A stretch of DNA of 64,000 nucleotides from SAR202 cluster bacterium bin127 (GTDB taxonomy: Bacteria; Chloroflexota; Dehalococcoidia; Lucifugimonadales; Lucifugimonadaceae), in assembly GCA_002239045.1 (NCBI GenBank), contig MPNN01000007.1:124001-188000 (forward strand). The letters are read 5' to 3'. The translations under genes and the position numbers were made by a program. Positions 1 to 8,650 of the stretch are shown one piece after another. The notes under the pieces were generated by a model. The model was not told the origin of the DNA. It saw nothing but the letters and a program-made list of their open reading frames with translations, and ran no database searches. Position 1 is the first letter of the stretch. Each line of letters opens with the position of its first letter.

Positions 1-108
1 CGCGAATGGGCGGAGTTATTTGCTGACGTTCTGTTTTTGGATGTCGAGTGGCGGCCGGCATCGCAGTTTCCAGAATTTCAATCCGCACATGTGCCAGTTT
101 CCGTATAG
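1..108 (+). CDS. 3' end of an upstream gene, function not recognised (partial)
   Basis: Frame 1 is open from the first base of the window to a TAG at 106-108, giving a 35-residue tail (begins REWAELFADV, ends VPVSV). The stop lies 6 nt before the ATG of the large lipoprotein gene, a spacing that fits an operon. Nothing in the tail identifies a family. It may also be a chance open frame because only 36 codons are visible. Confidence 0.4.
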   Translation, partial: REWAELFADVLFLDVEWRPASQFPEFQSAHVPVSV

Positions 109-114
109 CGAACC

Positions 115-3075
115 ATGAGAATTACGACCTATCACCCGCGCGCCCTGTTCGTACTCGGCTCTGCGATTTTTGCCGCATTGGTTTTGGTGGCCTGCACTGC
201 CGAGGAATCAGAACCGACCGCCACGGCAACGCCGATGCCACCATTAGTGGTCGATATCGGGATGACGGCGAGTACGGTGATGGCACCGGTCGATATTGAG
301 TTCGAGGCGATGAACTTCACCGACGGTGCCTCGTATTTCTGGGATTTCGGTGACGGCAACACCGCGGCAGGAACGAAGGCTCGTCACAGCTATCTTGACG
401 CGGGAACATTCACCGTCAAGCTGACGGCGTCCCGGGGGGACGAAACCACATCTACGGAGTCGACGATTGCAGTGCAACCTGGCGACGCGGGATGGCTGAT
501 ATTGAACGCCGCGGAATTGACGCTCATGGGCGGCGAGGAGTTTCAGTTTGAATTCGAGGCATTCGATCACCTCGGGAATCAGATCGACGACCCGGGTTTA
601 GCCTGGCACGCGGATCCTATTACTGGGAGCATTGACGAAAAAGGACTGTTTACGGCAAGCACCAATATCGGTTTCGCCGCGGAGGGAGTGCGCGTTGATT
701 TCACGCGGGGTAATTTCACCGCGAATTACGTAATCCCGGTAACGGTGGTGCATGGGCCAGCGACGACATTGGAGATTACGCCCGAGATCATCGATACCCG
801 CGTGACGTGGGAGGTCGATCTACATGCAGAGGTCTTGGATCACGTCGGTCACATTCTCGAGGAGGCGGAGATCACCTGGGAGGTTTTGCGACCGGGAGAT
901 GCCGTAGATCAGACTGGCCACTACACGCCGAACAAAGCCATCTCTGCAGAGGGCGCGTCGCTGGTTTTGGTGACGGCAACCGTTGACGACGTTACGTTGG
1001 AGAGGATCGTAAAGGGAACTGTCAAGTCCGGGGCGTTGGACCGCGTAGAGGTCGAAGGATCATTGCTCGATTTGAAGACCGGCGACGAAATCCAGTTGAC
1101 CGCCAAGGGCTACGACAGATTTGGCAATGAGTTGGAGCTGGACGAACTGAGTTGGGAGGTCGCCGATCCCGAAATCGGGAGTTTCAACGAGGACGGCGTC
1201 TTCACCGCGGGTTCCAAGTCGGGTGAGTTTCCCGAGAACACGGTTCGGGTGCGCGGAACCAAGGAGGGTGTGCAGACATTCGCAAACGTGCAACTCTCGA
1301 TTCTTCCCTCGAAAGCGGTCGCGATCGAGTTTTCGACACCGTTCGACTCGGTTCCCGCGGGTTCAAGTTCGCCAGTGCAGCTGCGGGTTGTTGACGAGAA
1401 CGGAAATTCCATCAACGACGTTGACGTGTTTCTGGAAGTGACGAGTGGCGGTAAGTTGAACTCGAACTACGCGTTCAACGCAGGGTTTGAACCGGGTTTT
1501 TTCGAAGACGCGATAGTAGCTCGTATCGTCGCCGAAGGTGCCGGAAATGAAGAACAGCTTGAGGCAACGATGGACATCGAGATCCGTGAGCGGAGTTCGG
1601 ATTTCCTAGCCGTTGACATCGTTGGACCCCGGGGAGCAGTGGTCTATCTGATTAATCTTGCTACCGGCGATTTGATCCCTCTTTCGGCGGAAATCGAGAC
1701 CAACGAGTTTATCGAGGATACGCCGGCATGGTGGCCGGACGGATCCCGTATCGCATATTCGAGCAACGTGAATGGGAGGCGCGAAATTTGGGATATTAAT
1801 CCATTCACGAACGACGTCAGGTTGTTAGTCTCGACGGAGAATGGTGTCCTCATGCCGTCGATATCGCCTGATGGCCAGCGAATAGCTTTTGTCGAAACCC
1901 GCGAGGATGCAACAGGTGTTTATGTAGCGGATTTCGAGTTCGATGCGAATGGGGAGATAGCAGGTGTGGTGACGCTCGATGATGCGACTTTGTTGTCGAC
2001 CGAACCGGGATTGCAGCACCTGTTTCCGGCGTGGTCGCCGGACGGTAAATTTGTGATGTACACCTCGACATCGGGGGAGGCTCGTTTCCGCACGACCATT
2101 GCCGACGTGGTGGATGATTTCGGTAACGCAGTGGCCGAAGCACGTGGCGCGCGTGGTTTGGCTTGGCACCCAGATGGGAATCGGATACTTGTGTCCGCCG
2201 CGCAACGCACGGAGGATGGTGAGGAGAAGACCGTGATCGCTCTCGGTGACCTCACAACGGGCGAACTTGAGGAAATTGACGTCGGCGAATTGGATGTGGC
2301 GATCGCGACGATATCGCCCGATGGTTCGGAGATCGCGTTTGTTGATGAGGGTGAAGGCCAGTTGTGGTTGATGGACATTGATGGAACTGGGAGGCGCCGC
2401 GCGCTTGGGGCACAATTCCAGACCACGGTCACTGCATGGCGACCGCAACCCTTGCAGTTGCCGACGCCCATTGAACGCGAGGTGGGGAGCGAACTACTGA
2501 AGATTCCGACTGGGAACGTGAGTTTGGACCGCGTGGACGATCCGATGCACGGGTCGGTCGGACCGTATCAGGTGTTGATTGAAACCGACCGTGGCGATGT
2601 ACGACTGGACCTCTTCAATCACCTCGCGCCGGTGACGGTCGAGAATTTCGTGAATCTCGTCAAGGCCGGGTATTACGATGGGCTGACATTTCATACCGTT
2701 GAACCCGAGTCGGCCGTTTTTGGCGGATCCGTCGTTGATGCTTTTGGAGGGACGGCCGGTTATTACATTCCATCGGAGTTCAGTGCGGAAGCGTTGCATG
2801 ACTCGTCGGGCACGGTTTCGATGGTTTCGAAGGTAGTTAACGGTGGTTCGTCCGAGTTCGTGATCGCTTTGGAGCCGAAACCGGATTGGGACGCCTATGT
2901 TGGCGGCGAACTGAAAGACTGTTCAGATCCGAGCGAGCTTTGCTACACGGTGTTTGGTCGGGTCATCGAGGGGCTTGACGTTGTGATGGGATTTGAGCAA
3001 ATCGACAGATTGTCCAGCGGAGCAACGCCGCATCGGATCATGCGGGCTACCGTAGAGGACGGGACTCAAGAGTGA
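115..3075 (+). CDS. Large lipoprotein: PKD, Big-like repeats, TolB-type propeller, C-terminal cyclophilin-like domain
   Basis: The 986-residue protein starts with a signal sequence ending LVLVAC (Cys27 as lipidation site) followed by a Thr-rich linker, so it is probably anchored outside the membrane. A PKD domain lies at about 43-120 (WDFGDG and the closing AGTFTVKLTA strand). Three or four Big2-like beta domains follow at about 130-460; each has a D-x-x-G-N or similar element and a LxW turn. A WD40/TolB-like propeller at about 500-780 shows repeated SPDG or PDG-x-x-I blades (WWPDGSRIAYSS, SISPDGQRIAF, WSPDGKFVMY, WHPDGNRILV, SPDGSEIAF). The last ~165 residues are cyclophilin-like (ETDRGDVRLDLF, APVTVENFVNLVKAGYYDG), but the usual catalytic FHR is FHT and the QGGD motif is FGGS, so prolyl isomerase activity is doubtful. 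Its stop overlaps the thrC start (GTGA). Likely an extracytoplasmic binding or folding scaffold. Confidence 0.85.
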   Translation: MRITTYHPRALFVLGSAIFAALVLVACTAEESEPTATATPMPPLVVDIGMTASTVMAPVDIEFEAMNFTDGASYFWDFGDGNTAAGTKARHSYLDAGTFTVKLTASRGDETTSTESTIAVQPGDAGWLILNAAELTLMGGEEFQFEFEAFDHLGNQIDDPGLAWHADPITGSIDEKGLFTASTNIGFAAEGVRVDFTRGNFTANYVIPVTVVHGPATTLEITPEIIDTRVTWEVDLHAEVLDHVGHILEEAEITWEVLRPGDAVDQTGHYTPNKAISAEGASLVLVTATVDDVTLERIVKGTVKSGALDRVEVEGSLLDLKTGDEIQLTAKGYDRFGNELELDELSWEVADPEIGSFNEDGVFTAGSKSGEFPENTVRVRGTKEGVQTFANVQLSILPSKAVAIEFSTPFDSVPAGSSSPVQLRVVDENGNSINDVDVFLEVTSGGKLNSNYAFNAGFEPGFFEDAIVARIVAEGAGNEEQLEATMDIEIRERSSDFLAVDIVGPRGAVVYLINLATGDLIPLSAEIETNEFIEDTPAWWPDGSRIAYSSNVNGRREIWDINPFTNDVRLLVSTENGVLMPSISPDGQRIAFVETREDATGVYVADFEFDANGEIAGVVTLDDATLLSTEPGLQHLFPAWSPDGKFVMYTSTSGEARFRTTIADVVDDFGNAVAEARGARGLAWHPDGNRILVSAAQRTEDGEEKTVIALGDLTTGELEEIDVGELDVAIATISPDGSEIAFVDEGEGQLWLMDIDGTGRRRALGAQFQTTVTAWRPQPLQLPTPIEREVGSELLKIPTGNVSLDRVDDPMHGSVGPYQVLIETDRGDVRLDLFNHLAPVTVENFVNLVKAGYYDGLTFHTVEPESAVFGGSVVDAFGGTAGYYIPSEFSAEALHDSSGTVSMVSKVVNGGSSEFVIALEPKPDWDAYVGGELKDCSDPSELCYTVFGRVIEGLDVVMGFEQIDRLSSGATPHRIMRATVEDGTQE

Positions 3076-4259
3076 AGTATCCATCCGCGATTACGCACCT
3101 AGAGTGCACATTGACTGGCGAGCGTTTCGACTCCACGGAGCCACATCGGACCAACCCGGCTAACGGGAAACCTCTGTTCGCAAGATACGCCTTGGACAGA
3201 GCAAAGACAACCTTGACCAAAGAGTCCCTATCGGATCGCCCAACAAACATGTGGCGTTATCGAGAAGTCATGCCGGTGATCGACGACGGCAACATCATAA
3301 CGCTTGGCGAGGGCTGGACACCATTGCTCAAGGCAGATCGACTAGCGGCTGCGACGGATATGGACACGATCCTGATCAAGGACGAGGGAGTAAACCCAAC
3401 GGGTTCATTCAAAGCGCGGGGGCTTGGTGCGGCGGTATCGAAGGCGAAAGAGTTGGGGTTGACGCGATTGACGATGCCTTCCGCGGGCAATGCCGCGGGT
3501 GCAATGTCGGCGTACGCAGCCGCAGGCGGGATGGAGGCGCACGTCTTTATGCCGAAGGACGCGCCGATCGCAAACAAAGTCGAGTGTGAGGCTTATGGAG
3601 CGAGGTTGACGCTGGTTGACGGCTTCATCACCGACGCCGGGCAGATGTCGCAACGAGCCGCGGAGGAGTTGGGATTATTTGACGTGTCGACGTTGCGGGA
3701 GCCGTATCGCGCGGAGGGCAAGAAGACGATGGGTTATGAGATCGTCGAGCAGATGGGCTTCGAGGTGCCGGATGTGATCGTCTATCCGACTGGTGGCGGC
3801 ACTGGAATAGTGGGCATATGGAAGGCGATGGACGAGATGGAGGCGTTGGGTTGGATCGGATCAGAACGTCCGAGGATGGTTTGTGTTCAGGCGGATGGTT
3901 GCGCGCCATTGGTTGCGGCGTTCGAGAAGGGGGAGGAGTTCGCCGAGCCGTTTCCCGACCCGCATACTCTTGCTGCCGGAATGCGCGTTCCGGCTGCCAT
4001 TGGCGATTTTCTAGTGATCCGCGCAGTCCGGGAGAGCGGAGGAACCGCCATCACTGTGTCGGACGAGGAAATGGTTGATGGGATGGTGGAGATGGCTCGG
4101 ATGGAAGGCGTGTTCGCCGCGCCCGAGGGCGGTGCAACTTTGGCGGCGATGCGGAAATTGATCGACGGTGGAATGATTTCGCGTGACGAGCGGGTCGTGC
4201 TGCTCGTTACCGGGAACGCGCACAAGTATTTGGATATGTTGCCGGCGGGGATGATCTGA
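3072..4259 (+). CDS. thrC: Threonine synthase
   Basis: PLP-dependent enzyme converting O-phosphohomoserine to threonine. The 395-residue protein has the N-terminal threonine-synthase segment (CTLTGERFD) followed by the PLP-lysine motif NPTGSFKARG with the Schiff-base Lys at about 114, the SAGNAAGAMSAYAA cofactor loop, and the glycine-rich phosphate loop GGGTGIVG near 238. Length is normal for the class. The GTG start overlaps the preceding stop by 4 nt (GTGA), implying translational coupling to the lipoprotein gene, although no functional link is evident. No threonine attenuator is visible upstream. Confidence 0.93.
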   Translation: MKYPSAITHLECTLTGERFDSTEPHRTNPANGKPLFARYALDRAKTTLTKESLSDRPTNMWRYREVMPVIDDGNIITLGEGWTPLLKADRLAAATDMDTILIKDEGVNPTGSFKARGLGAAVSKAKELGLTRLTMPSAGNAAGAMSAYAAAGGMEAHVFMPKDAPIANKVECEAYGARLTLVDGFITDAGQMSQRAAEELGLFDVSTLREPYRAEGKKTMGYEIVEQMGFEVPDVIVYPTGGGTGIVGIWKAMDEMEALGWIGSERPRMVCVQADGCAPLVAAFEKGEEFAEPFPDPHTLAAGMRVPAAIGDFLVIRAVRESGGTAITVSDEEMVDGMVEMARMEGVFAAPEGGATLAAMRKLIDGGMISRDERVVLLVTGNAHKYLDMLPAGMI

Positions 4260-4366
4260 AATTCGACGGTGCCCGGTGCTTGTGTGGTGATTGACAGATT
4301 GTCCGAAGTGCGTTCCCCCGATGTAGCGCGTAGTATGATGATGCCATCGTTGTTCGAAAGCAGGCT

Positions 4367-4600
4367 GTGTTGGCAAACTATACGGACATAATCACGGTTG
4401 AACCGGGTAAGCGTGGAGGGAAGCCGTGCATCCGAGGTCTTCGGGTGACTGTCTACGATGTTCTGGAGTACATGGCCTCGGGGATGTCCGAGGAGGAGAT
4501 CCTGTCAGATTTTCCCGACCTTGAATTGGCAGACATTCGAGCTTGCTTGTCTTTCGCGGCTGATCGTGAGCGTCGATTGGTGTCCTTGCCGCCTGTATGA
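4367..4600 (+). CDS. DUF433 family antitoxin-like protein
   Basis: The 77-residue protein matches the DUF433 family (small winged-helix-like proteins, VapB-type): GKPCIRGLRVTVYDVLEYMASGMSEEEILSDFPDLE is the diagnostic block, with G-K-P-C-I-R-G and the late DFPDLE helix. The GTG at 4367 is followed directly by an in-frame TTG at 4370; an AGCAGG lies just upstream. The stop overlaps the next gene by 4 nt (ATGA), the usual arrangement for DUF433-DUF5615 toxin-antitoxin pairs. It probably neutralises the downstream PIN-like protein and represses its own operon. Confidence 0.85.
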   Translation: MLANYTDIITVEPGKRGGKPCIRGLRVTVYDVLEYMASGMSEEEILSDFPDLELADIRACLSFAADRERRLVSLPPV

Positions 4601-4929
4601 GGCTTCTGTTCGACCAGAACCTCTCTCCGAGGCTGAAATCGGCTTTGGATGATGTCTACCCAGGGACCGTTCATGTACGAGAAGTAGGGCTTGAATCTGC
4701 GGACGATGTTGAGGTCTGGTCATATGCCAGAGAGCACGGTCTAGTCGTCGTGTCGAAAGATTCTGACTTTAGACAATTGAGTTTCACGTTCGGACATCCG
4801 CCTAAAGTCGTGTGGATACGACGGGGAAATTGCTCAACCTCGGAGATTGAAATGCTGCTCCGCGACCGCTTCGATGAAATTCTCGCGTTCCATGATGAAG
4901 AGCATGGGGCGTTTCTTGCGCTGGTCTGA
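4597..4929 (+). CDS. DUF5615 PIN-like toxin
   Basis: The 110-residue protein starts RLLFDQNLSPRL and contains VVSKDSDF, the two acidic elements typical of the DUF5615 (PIN-like, Mut7-C-like) family, with DD-V-E-V-W-SYA between them. By family it should be a metal-dependent RNase acting as the toxin for the DUF433 partner, which overlaps its ATG by 4 nt. The target RNA cannot be read from sequence. Length is normal and no defect is visible. Confidence 0.85.
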   Translation: MRLLFDQNLSPRLKSALDDVYPGTVHVREVGLESADDVEVWSYAREHGLVVVSKDSDFRQLSFTFGHPPKVVWIRRGNCSTSEIEMLLRDRFDEILAFHDEEHGAFLALV

Positions 4930-4942
4930 CTCATATTCGGAA

Positions 4943-4971
4943 TTGAATGGACTAGTCTGACTAGTTATAAT
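4943..4971 (+). promoter_or_regulatory. Promoter with ACTAGT repeats in the spacer for the second toxin-antitoxin module
   Basis: TTGAAT at 4943-4948 and a perfect TATAAT at 4966-4971 are separated by exactly 17 bp. The spacer holds two copies of the palindrome ACTAGT (4951-4956 and 4960-4965), 9 bp apart, a likely operator for the Phd-type antitoxin. With transcription starting about 7 nt after the -10 element, +1 would fall on or next to the A of the ATG at 4978, predicting a leaderless mRNA; no Shine-Dalgarno sequence precedes this ATG. Confidence 0.7.
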
Positions 4972-4977
4972 CATTTC

Positions 4978-5253
4978 ATGGTCACTACATATTCAACTTA
5001 CGATGCGAAAGCCAAATTCTCTGAGGTGATGCGGCGTGTCCGAGACGGTGAAACTGTAATCGTGTCGTACCGCGGCGACCCTGTCGCCGAGATCAAACCC
5101 ATCAAACCGCCGAAAACCTCGATGGAGGAGCGCATGGCAGAACTTGAACGACGGGGGGTGCTGGTTCCCGCGCGTGAGCCAAGAATGGGTTTCAAACCTT
5201 CGGCGCACCGACCGGGCGCGTTGAAACGATTTTTGGAGGAGCGTAACGGTTGA
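4978..5253 (+). CDS. Phd/YefM family antitoxin
   Basis: The 91-residue protein begins with the classic prevent-host-death fold: Y-DAKAKFSEVMRRVRDGETV, VSYRGDPVAEI. The N-terminal half binds DNA as a dimer in this family, and the C-terminal half (about 45-91, Arg- and Pro-rich) wraps the toxin. It overlaps the PIN gene by 4 nt (TTGA). The promoter just upstream carries paired ACTAGT palindromes suited to autorepression. The chosen ATG is the only sensible start given the promoter position. Confidence 0.88.
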   Translation: MVTTYSTYDAKAKFSEVMRRVRDGETVIVSYRGDPVAEIKPIKPPKTSMEERMAELERRGVLVPAREPRMGFKPSAHRPGALKRFLEERNG

Positions 5254-5633
5254 GGGTCGCGTACGTAGACAGTTCGGTATTAGTCGCGATCACGTTTCAA
5301 GAAGAACGCAGTGCCAATTTGGAAGATTGGTTGAACGGATTTGATCGCTTGACGTGTTCAAATCTAGTGGAAGCGGAAGTCAAATCAGCTTGTGCCCGCG
5401 AAAGTATCGAGCTGGTAACGGCGTTCATGAATGATATTGTCTGGCTGTTCCCGGACCGGCCCATATCGCCAGAGATTGTGAGGGTGTTGGCTGCTGGTTA
5501 CTTGCGAGGAGCCGATCTTTGGCATGTAGCCACCGCGCTATATTTCGCCTCCGAACCAGAGAATGTGGCGTTTTTGACCCTCGACATTCGACAAAGAGAC
5601 GTTGCTGAGGCGTTGGGATTTCGCATTACCTAA
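5250..5633 (+). CDS. PIN-domain toxin (VapC-like RNase)
   Basis: The 127-residue protein has the acidic PIN pattern: YVDSSVLVAI (first Asp), NLVEAEVKSA (second acidic site, Glu), RGADLWHVATAL (third Asp) and LTLDIRQRDVA (fourth Asp). These residues bind Mg2+/Mn2+ in VapC RNases. It starts with TTG at 5250 inside TTGA shared with the antitoxin stop. Convergent with the GNAT gene downstream (83 bp gap). Function as the toxin partner of the Phd-type protein follows from context. Confidence 0.87.
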   Translation: MRVAYVDSSVLVAITFQEERSANLEDWLNGFDRLTCSNLVEAEVKSACARESIELVTAFMNDIVWLFPDRPISPEIVRVLAAGYLRGADLWHVATALYFASEPENVAFLTLDIRQRDVAEALGFRIT

Positions 5634-5716
5634 TCGGCAGTGCGGATGATTCGCATGCTGACACTCGGTTTCAGCGTACCCTTGTGCGGTAACAGAAGGG
5701 AGTAGGTGTGCGTCGT

Positions 5717-6328
5717 TCACACGTTCCCTTCCCAACCGATGACGTGGCTGCTGACACCGTCGGGGAAGCGTTGGTGATACTCGTCGACGAGCATGCCGAG
5801 GACCGCTGAGTCGTGGCGTGCGCCGGCGTGGGGTCGGCTGCTTCGTAGGGTTCCTTCGTGGACGAAACCGATGTGTTCGAACATGGTTCGTGCGGCTTCG
5901 TTGTAAGTGGGTACGTCGACCCAGCCGCGGTAGAGACCTAAGTGGTCGAAGATGTGTTCGAGCATGGCCAGCGTTGCAGCGGTGCCGTATCCGGAGTGCC
6001 ATTTGGTCTTGTCGCCGATCAGAACAGAGATCTGCGCGTCGCCTAGGGGCTCGTCGATTGAAAGTTGGCCTTCACCGATGTGTTCGCCTTCTTCGGAGTA
6101 GATGGAGAATATGTCGCGGTGCGGTTCGTGATGCGGGTCGTCGAAGACCTCGTCCCACTGCTCCTGTGTGGCGTTAATCATCTCCTCAGGCTCATATCCG
6201 AGGTGGGCCGCGTCGCCGTAGGTGTAGCGTCCGAACCAGCTTTCTGAGACATCCGGGTCTTTTAGCCAATCGGCGATTCTTTGGACGTCGTCTCTGGTGA
6301 CTGGGCGAAGTTCACATCTTGATGGCAT
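5717..6328 (-). CDS. GNAT family N-acetyltransferase (RimJ/RimL type)
   Basis: The 203-residue protein contains an acetyl-CoA binding region (SGYGTAATLAMLEHIFDHLG, about 114-133) followed by the family's N-x-x-A-x-x-x-F-E-x-x-GF element (YNEAARTMFEHIGFVHEG). This layout matches RimJ/RimL-like acetyltransferases acting on protein N-termini or small molecules; the substrate is unknown. An AGGAGG sits 9 nt upstream of the ATG on the minus strand. It is divergent from the SelW-like gene. Confidence 0.85.
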   Translation of the reverse strand: MPSRCELRPVTRDDVQRIADWLKDPDVSESWFGRYTYGDAAHLGYEPEEMINATQEQWDEVFDDPHHEPHRDIFSIYSEEGEHIGEGQLSIDEPLGDAQISVLIGDKTKWHSGYGTAATLAMLEHIFDHLGLYRGWVDVPTYNEAARTMFEHIGFVHEGTLRSSRPHAGARHDSAVLGMLVDEYHQRFPDGVSSHVIGWEGNV

Positions 6329-6519
6329 AGTGAGCGTCCTCCTCGGCTGAACACAGCCCTGATGATCATTGGTTAAGCGATAACGGAAGCGATATTCCGT
6401 CGCGAGTGCATGGATTCATTATCGCACGGTGGGTATTTTGCCGAATTTACCTGCCGTGCGATAGAGTTTGAGATTGCGACCTACGAAGCGTAGGCACAAA
6501 AACATAGGAGACATCAAAT

Positions 6520-6804
6520 ATGTCCGACCACTGGAAGATGGAAGCCGATATCGAATACTGCGTGCCTTGCGGGTACGCCAACTTGGCCGCCTACATGGCA
6601 GCCGAGCTATTTCAGGCCGCTGGCCCCGCGCTGGCGATCAGCTTGACACCGGGTCACTCCGGCGCCTTCAAGGTGACCGTTGACGGAGAGGTCCTCTGGG
6701 ACAAGAAGGTCCAAGGCAAGTCACCTGAAATCATGCAGGTCAAAGAACTCAAGGCCAAAGTCGCGAACATGATTCAGTCTGGCGCGATGATCCAGATGAA
6801 CTGA
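6520..6804 (+). CDS. SelW/Rdx family thioredoxin-like protein
   Basis: The 94-residue protein carries EYCVPCGY near residues 12-19, the CxxC of the Rdx (SelT/SelW/SelH) family with cysteine instead of selenocysteine at the redox position, followed by the family's helix-strand order and a basic -VQGKSP- segment. These proteins have a thioredoxin-like fold and a presumed thiol redox role, otherwise poorly defined. AGGAGA at about 6508-6513 precedes the ATG. It stands alone between a divergent acetyltransferase and an alcohol dehydrogenase. Confidence 0.8.
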   Translation: MSDHWKMEADIEYCVPCGYANLAAYMAAELFQAAGPALAISLTPGHSGAFKVTVDGEVLWDKKVQGKSPEIMQVKELKAKVANMIQSGAMIQMN

Positions 6805-6811
6805 TTGGGTG

Positions 6812-6848
6812 CCCTCACCCTAACCCTCTCCCGCCGAGCGGGAGAGGG
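6812..6848 (+). repeat. Intergenic GC-rich repeat with 11-bp hairpin (copy 1)
   Basis: CCCTCACCCTAA (from 6812) leads into a perfect inverted repeat: CCCTCTCCCGC at 6824-6834, loop CGA, GCGGGAGAGGG at 6838-6848. The same element occurs inverted at 36727-36763 and in degraded form near 49340-49384. It begins 7 nt after the stop of the SelW-like gene. There is no T-tract, so it is a REP-like element rather than a clear intrinsic terminator. Confidence 0.8.
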
Positions 6849-6969
6849 GACAAACCGACACCTACCGCGGGTCACTACTAAGTCCGTGGGCGTAACGTCG
6901 GTTTCACGCGAATTTCAACTGGCTATGGGCGTTTGGCTGTGGTGGTGACGAATAACCCGAAGGGAAGTC

Positions 6970-8076
6970 ATGGTTAGAGCAGCGGTTTTGTATGCGGCCA
7001 ACGAGCCGATGCCGATCAAAGATCTGGAGCAGTTGCCGCCCCGCAACGGCGAAGTACGGGTGAAGATCGGTGCGGCTGGGATTTGCGCTTCCGATCATCA
7101 TGTGATGAAGGGGCAGACGAATTTCCCGATGCCGATCGTTTTGGGACACGAGGGCGCGGGCGTAGTCGATGAAGTAGGGGATGGCGTTTCGGGCCTCAAA
7201 CCAGGCGACCGTTGCATATTGTCTTTTGTCCCGAGCTGCGGGCACTGCCGATCTTGCCGGACTGGACTGCAAAACATCTGCGACACCAACCGGTTGACAG
7301 GAACGAAGCAGTACGACAATACGTTCCGCTTATTCGATGAGGACGGTGTGGAGGTTCATCAATTCGCCAAGGTGGGTGTGTTTGCTGAGAGCATCATCTG
7401 TCCGCAGGAAGCGGTTTTTCCGATTCCCGACGATGTCCCGATGGATGTGGCGGCGCTGATCGGTTGCTCGGTGACGACTGGTGTCGGCGGCGTTATCAAC
7501 CAACCGAACGCAAAGGCCGGGATGACGGTTGCGGTATTCGGCGTCGGAGGTGTCGGACTTAACGTGCTGCAAGGTGCGAGATTGTTGAACGCTTCGAAAG
7601 TCATCGCGGTCGATATTTTGGACAACAAGCTTGAGTTTGCGTATCGGTTTGGCGCGACGGATGTTGTCAACTCCCGGGCGGAAGATGCCGTTGAAAAGAT
7701 TATGGAGTTGACGGACGGTGGTGTTGATATGGCGTTCGACGCGTTTGGTCATGCGATGACGACACGCTCGGCGTTCGATGCGACGCGGAAGGGTGGCACG
7801 TGCGTGGTTATCGGTATTGCGCCGGAAGGTTCGGAAGCTGAAATACCGATGGTCGAGATCGTCCGCAATCAGAAAACGATGGTCGGCAGTTACTACGGAT
7901 CGGCGTCTCCGCACGAGACTTTCAGGACTTTGATCGATTTCTATCAGTCTGGGAAACTCGAAATCGGTGGATTGGCTTTGCGACAGTACTCCCTTGACCA
8001 GATAAATGAGGCCTACGACGACCTTGAACGGGGAGCCGATGGGCGCGGCGTTATCGTTTTTGAAGGCGTCAACTGA
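6970..8076 (+). CDS. Zinc-dependent medium-chain alcohol dehydrogenase
   Basis: The 368-residue MDR protein has the catalytic zinc ligands (CASDHH near 37-42 and GHEGAGVV near 59-66), the structural zinc loop with four cysteines (SCGHCRSCRTGLQNIC, about 90-105), and the nucleotide-binding GVGGVG at about 195. The following acidic residue (VDIL) suggests NAD(H). Substrate is unknown; the loop resembles formaldehyde/alcohol dehydrogenases of the class III-like branch. A purine-rich AAGGGAAG precedes the ATG. It is monocistronic by spacing. Confidence 0.88.
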   Translation: MVRAAVLYAANEPMPIKDLEQLPPRNGEVRVKIGAAGICASDHHVMKGQTNFPMPIVLGHEGAGVVDEVGDGVSGLKPGDRCILSFVPSCGHCRSCRTGLQNICDTNRLTGTKQYDNTFRLFDEDGVEVHQFAKVGVFAESIICPQEAVFPIPDDVPMDVAALIGCSVTTGVGGVINQPNAKAGMTVAVFGVGGVGLNVLQGARLLNASKVIAVDILDNKLEFAYRFGATDVVNSRAEDAVEKIMELTDGGVDMAFDAFGHAMTTRSAFDATRKGGTCVVIGIAPEGSEAEIPMVEIVRNQKTMVGSYYGSASPHETFRTLIDFYQSGKLEIGGLALRQYSLDQINEAYDDLERGADGRGVIVFEGVN

Positions 8077-8239
8077 GACGCGGACAGATTCTCGTGCTGG
8101 TAGGAAGTCTGCATCGCCAATCAGCGCGCGGACAGGGTAAAATCAACTATCGAAACGTAACGTGTTGCGTGGTTCCCGCTTAGACGATGGATACGCGCGC
8201 GCACGACCACTAACATCAAGAGACTGACAAACATTCCCG

Positions 8240-8650
8240 ATGCTTGAAGACTACTTTCGCCAGTACGGGATACTCGTCATGTTCCTCATGGTCGCGATCG
8301 GCGTCCCCATCGGGATGTTGCTCTTGTCGTATGCGGCGGAGTTTATTCGGGTTCGACCGGCGCAGACCTCCAAGGTGAAACGTACCTCCTATGAGAGTGG
8401 TCTGCGACCCTTCAGCCCCAAGCCGCGGCTCTTCAACATTCGCTACTACTACTACGCCATCCTATTCGTGGTGTTCGATGTGGAGACCGTGTTGCTGTTT
8501 CCGTGGGCCATCAAGTACGGTGTTCTGTCGAAGGAGTTCGGCCTGATCGCCTTCTTTGCGGTGCTGGTATTCTTGGTTGTGGTCACGTTGGGTTATCTAT
8601 ACGCGTGGCGAAAAGGCGCACTCGAATGGACACGGAGCACCGACAATTGA
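8240..8650 (+). CDS. nuoA: NADH-quinone oxidoreductase subunit A
   Basis: The 136-residue membrane protein has three hydrophobic helices and the NuoA signature around YESGL and the acidic [14 protein letters not shown] segment. It is the first gene of the complex I cluster; a 163-bp gap to the dehydrogenase upstream should hold the promoter. It lies at the membrane-arm interface near the quinone site. No strong Shine-Dalgarno precedes the ATG. It overlaps the nuoB reading frame at its 3' end. Confidence 0.95.
   Translation: MLEDYFRQYGILVMFLMVAIGVPIGMLLLSYAAEFIRVRPAQTSKVKRTSYESGLRPFSPKPRLFNIRYYYYAILFVVFDVETVLLFPWAIKYGVLSKEFGLIAFFAVLVFLVVVTLGYLYAWRKGALEWTRSTDN

Noticed and set aside
1825-2448. 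207-codon minus-strand frame in the large lipoprotein gene
   Set aside because: Antisense to TolB-like propeller repeats; no family features.
591-7678. Avoidance of CCCGGG because of the XcyI-like system
   Set aside because: CCCGGG is present (for example 591-596 and 7673-7678), so the site is not absent; a proper count against expectation was not possible by eye.
8503-8625. Upstream extension of nuoB inside nuoA
   Set aside because: The extra 41 residues are an out-of-frame reading of conserved nuoA sequence; NuoB does not carry such an extension.
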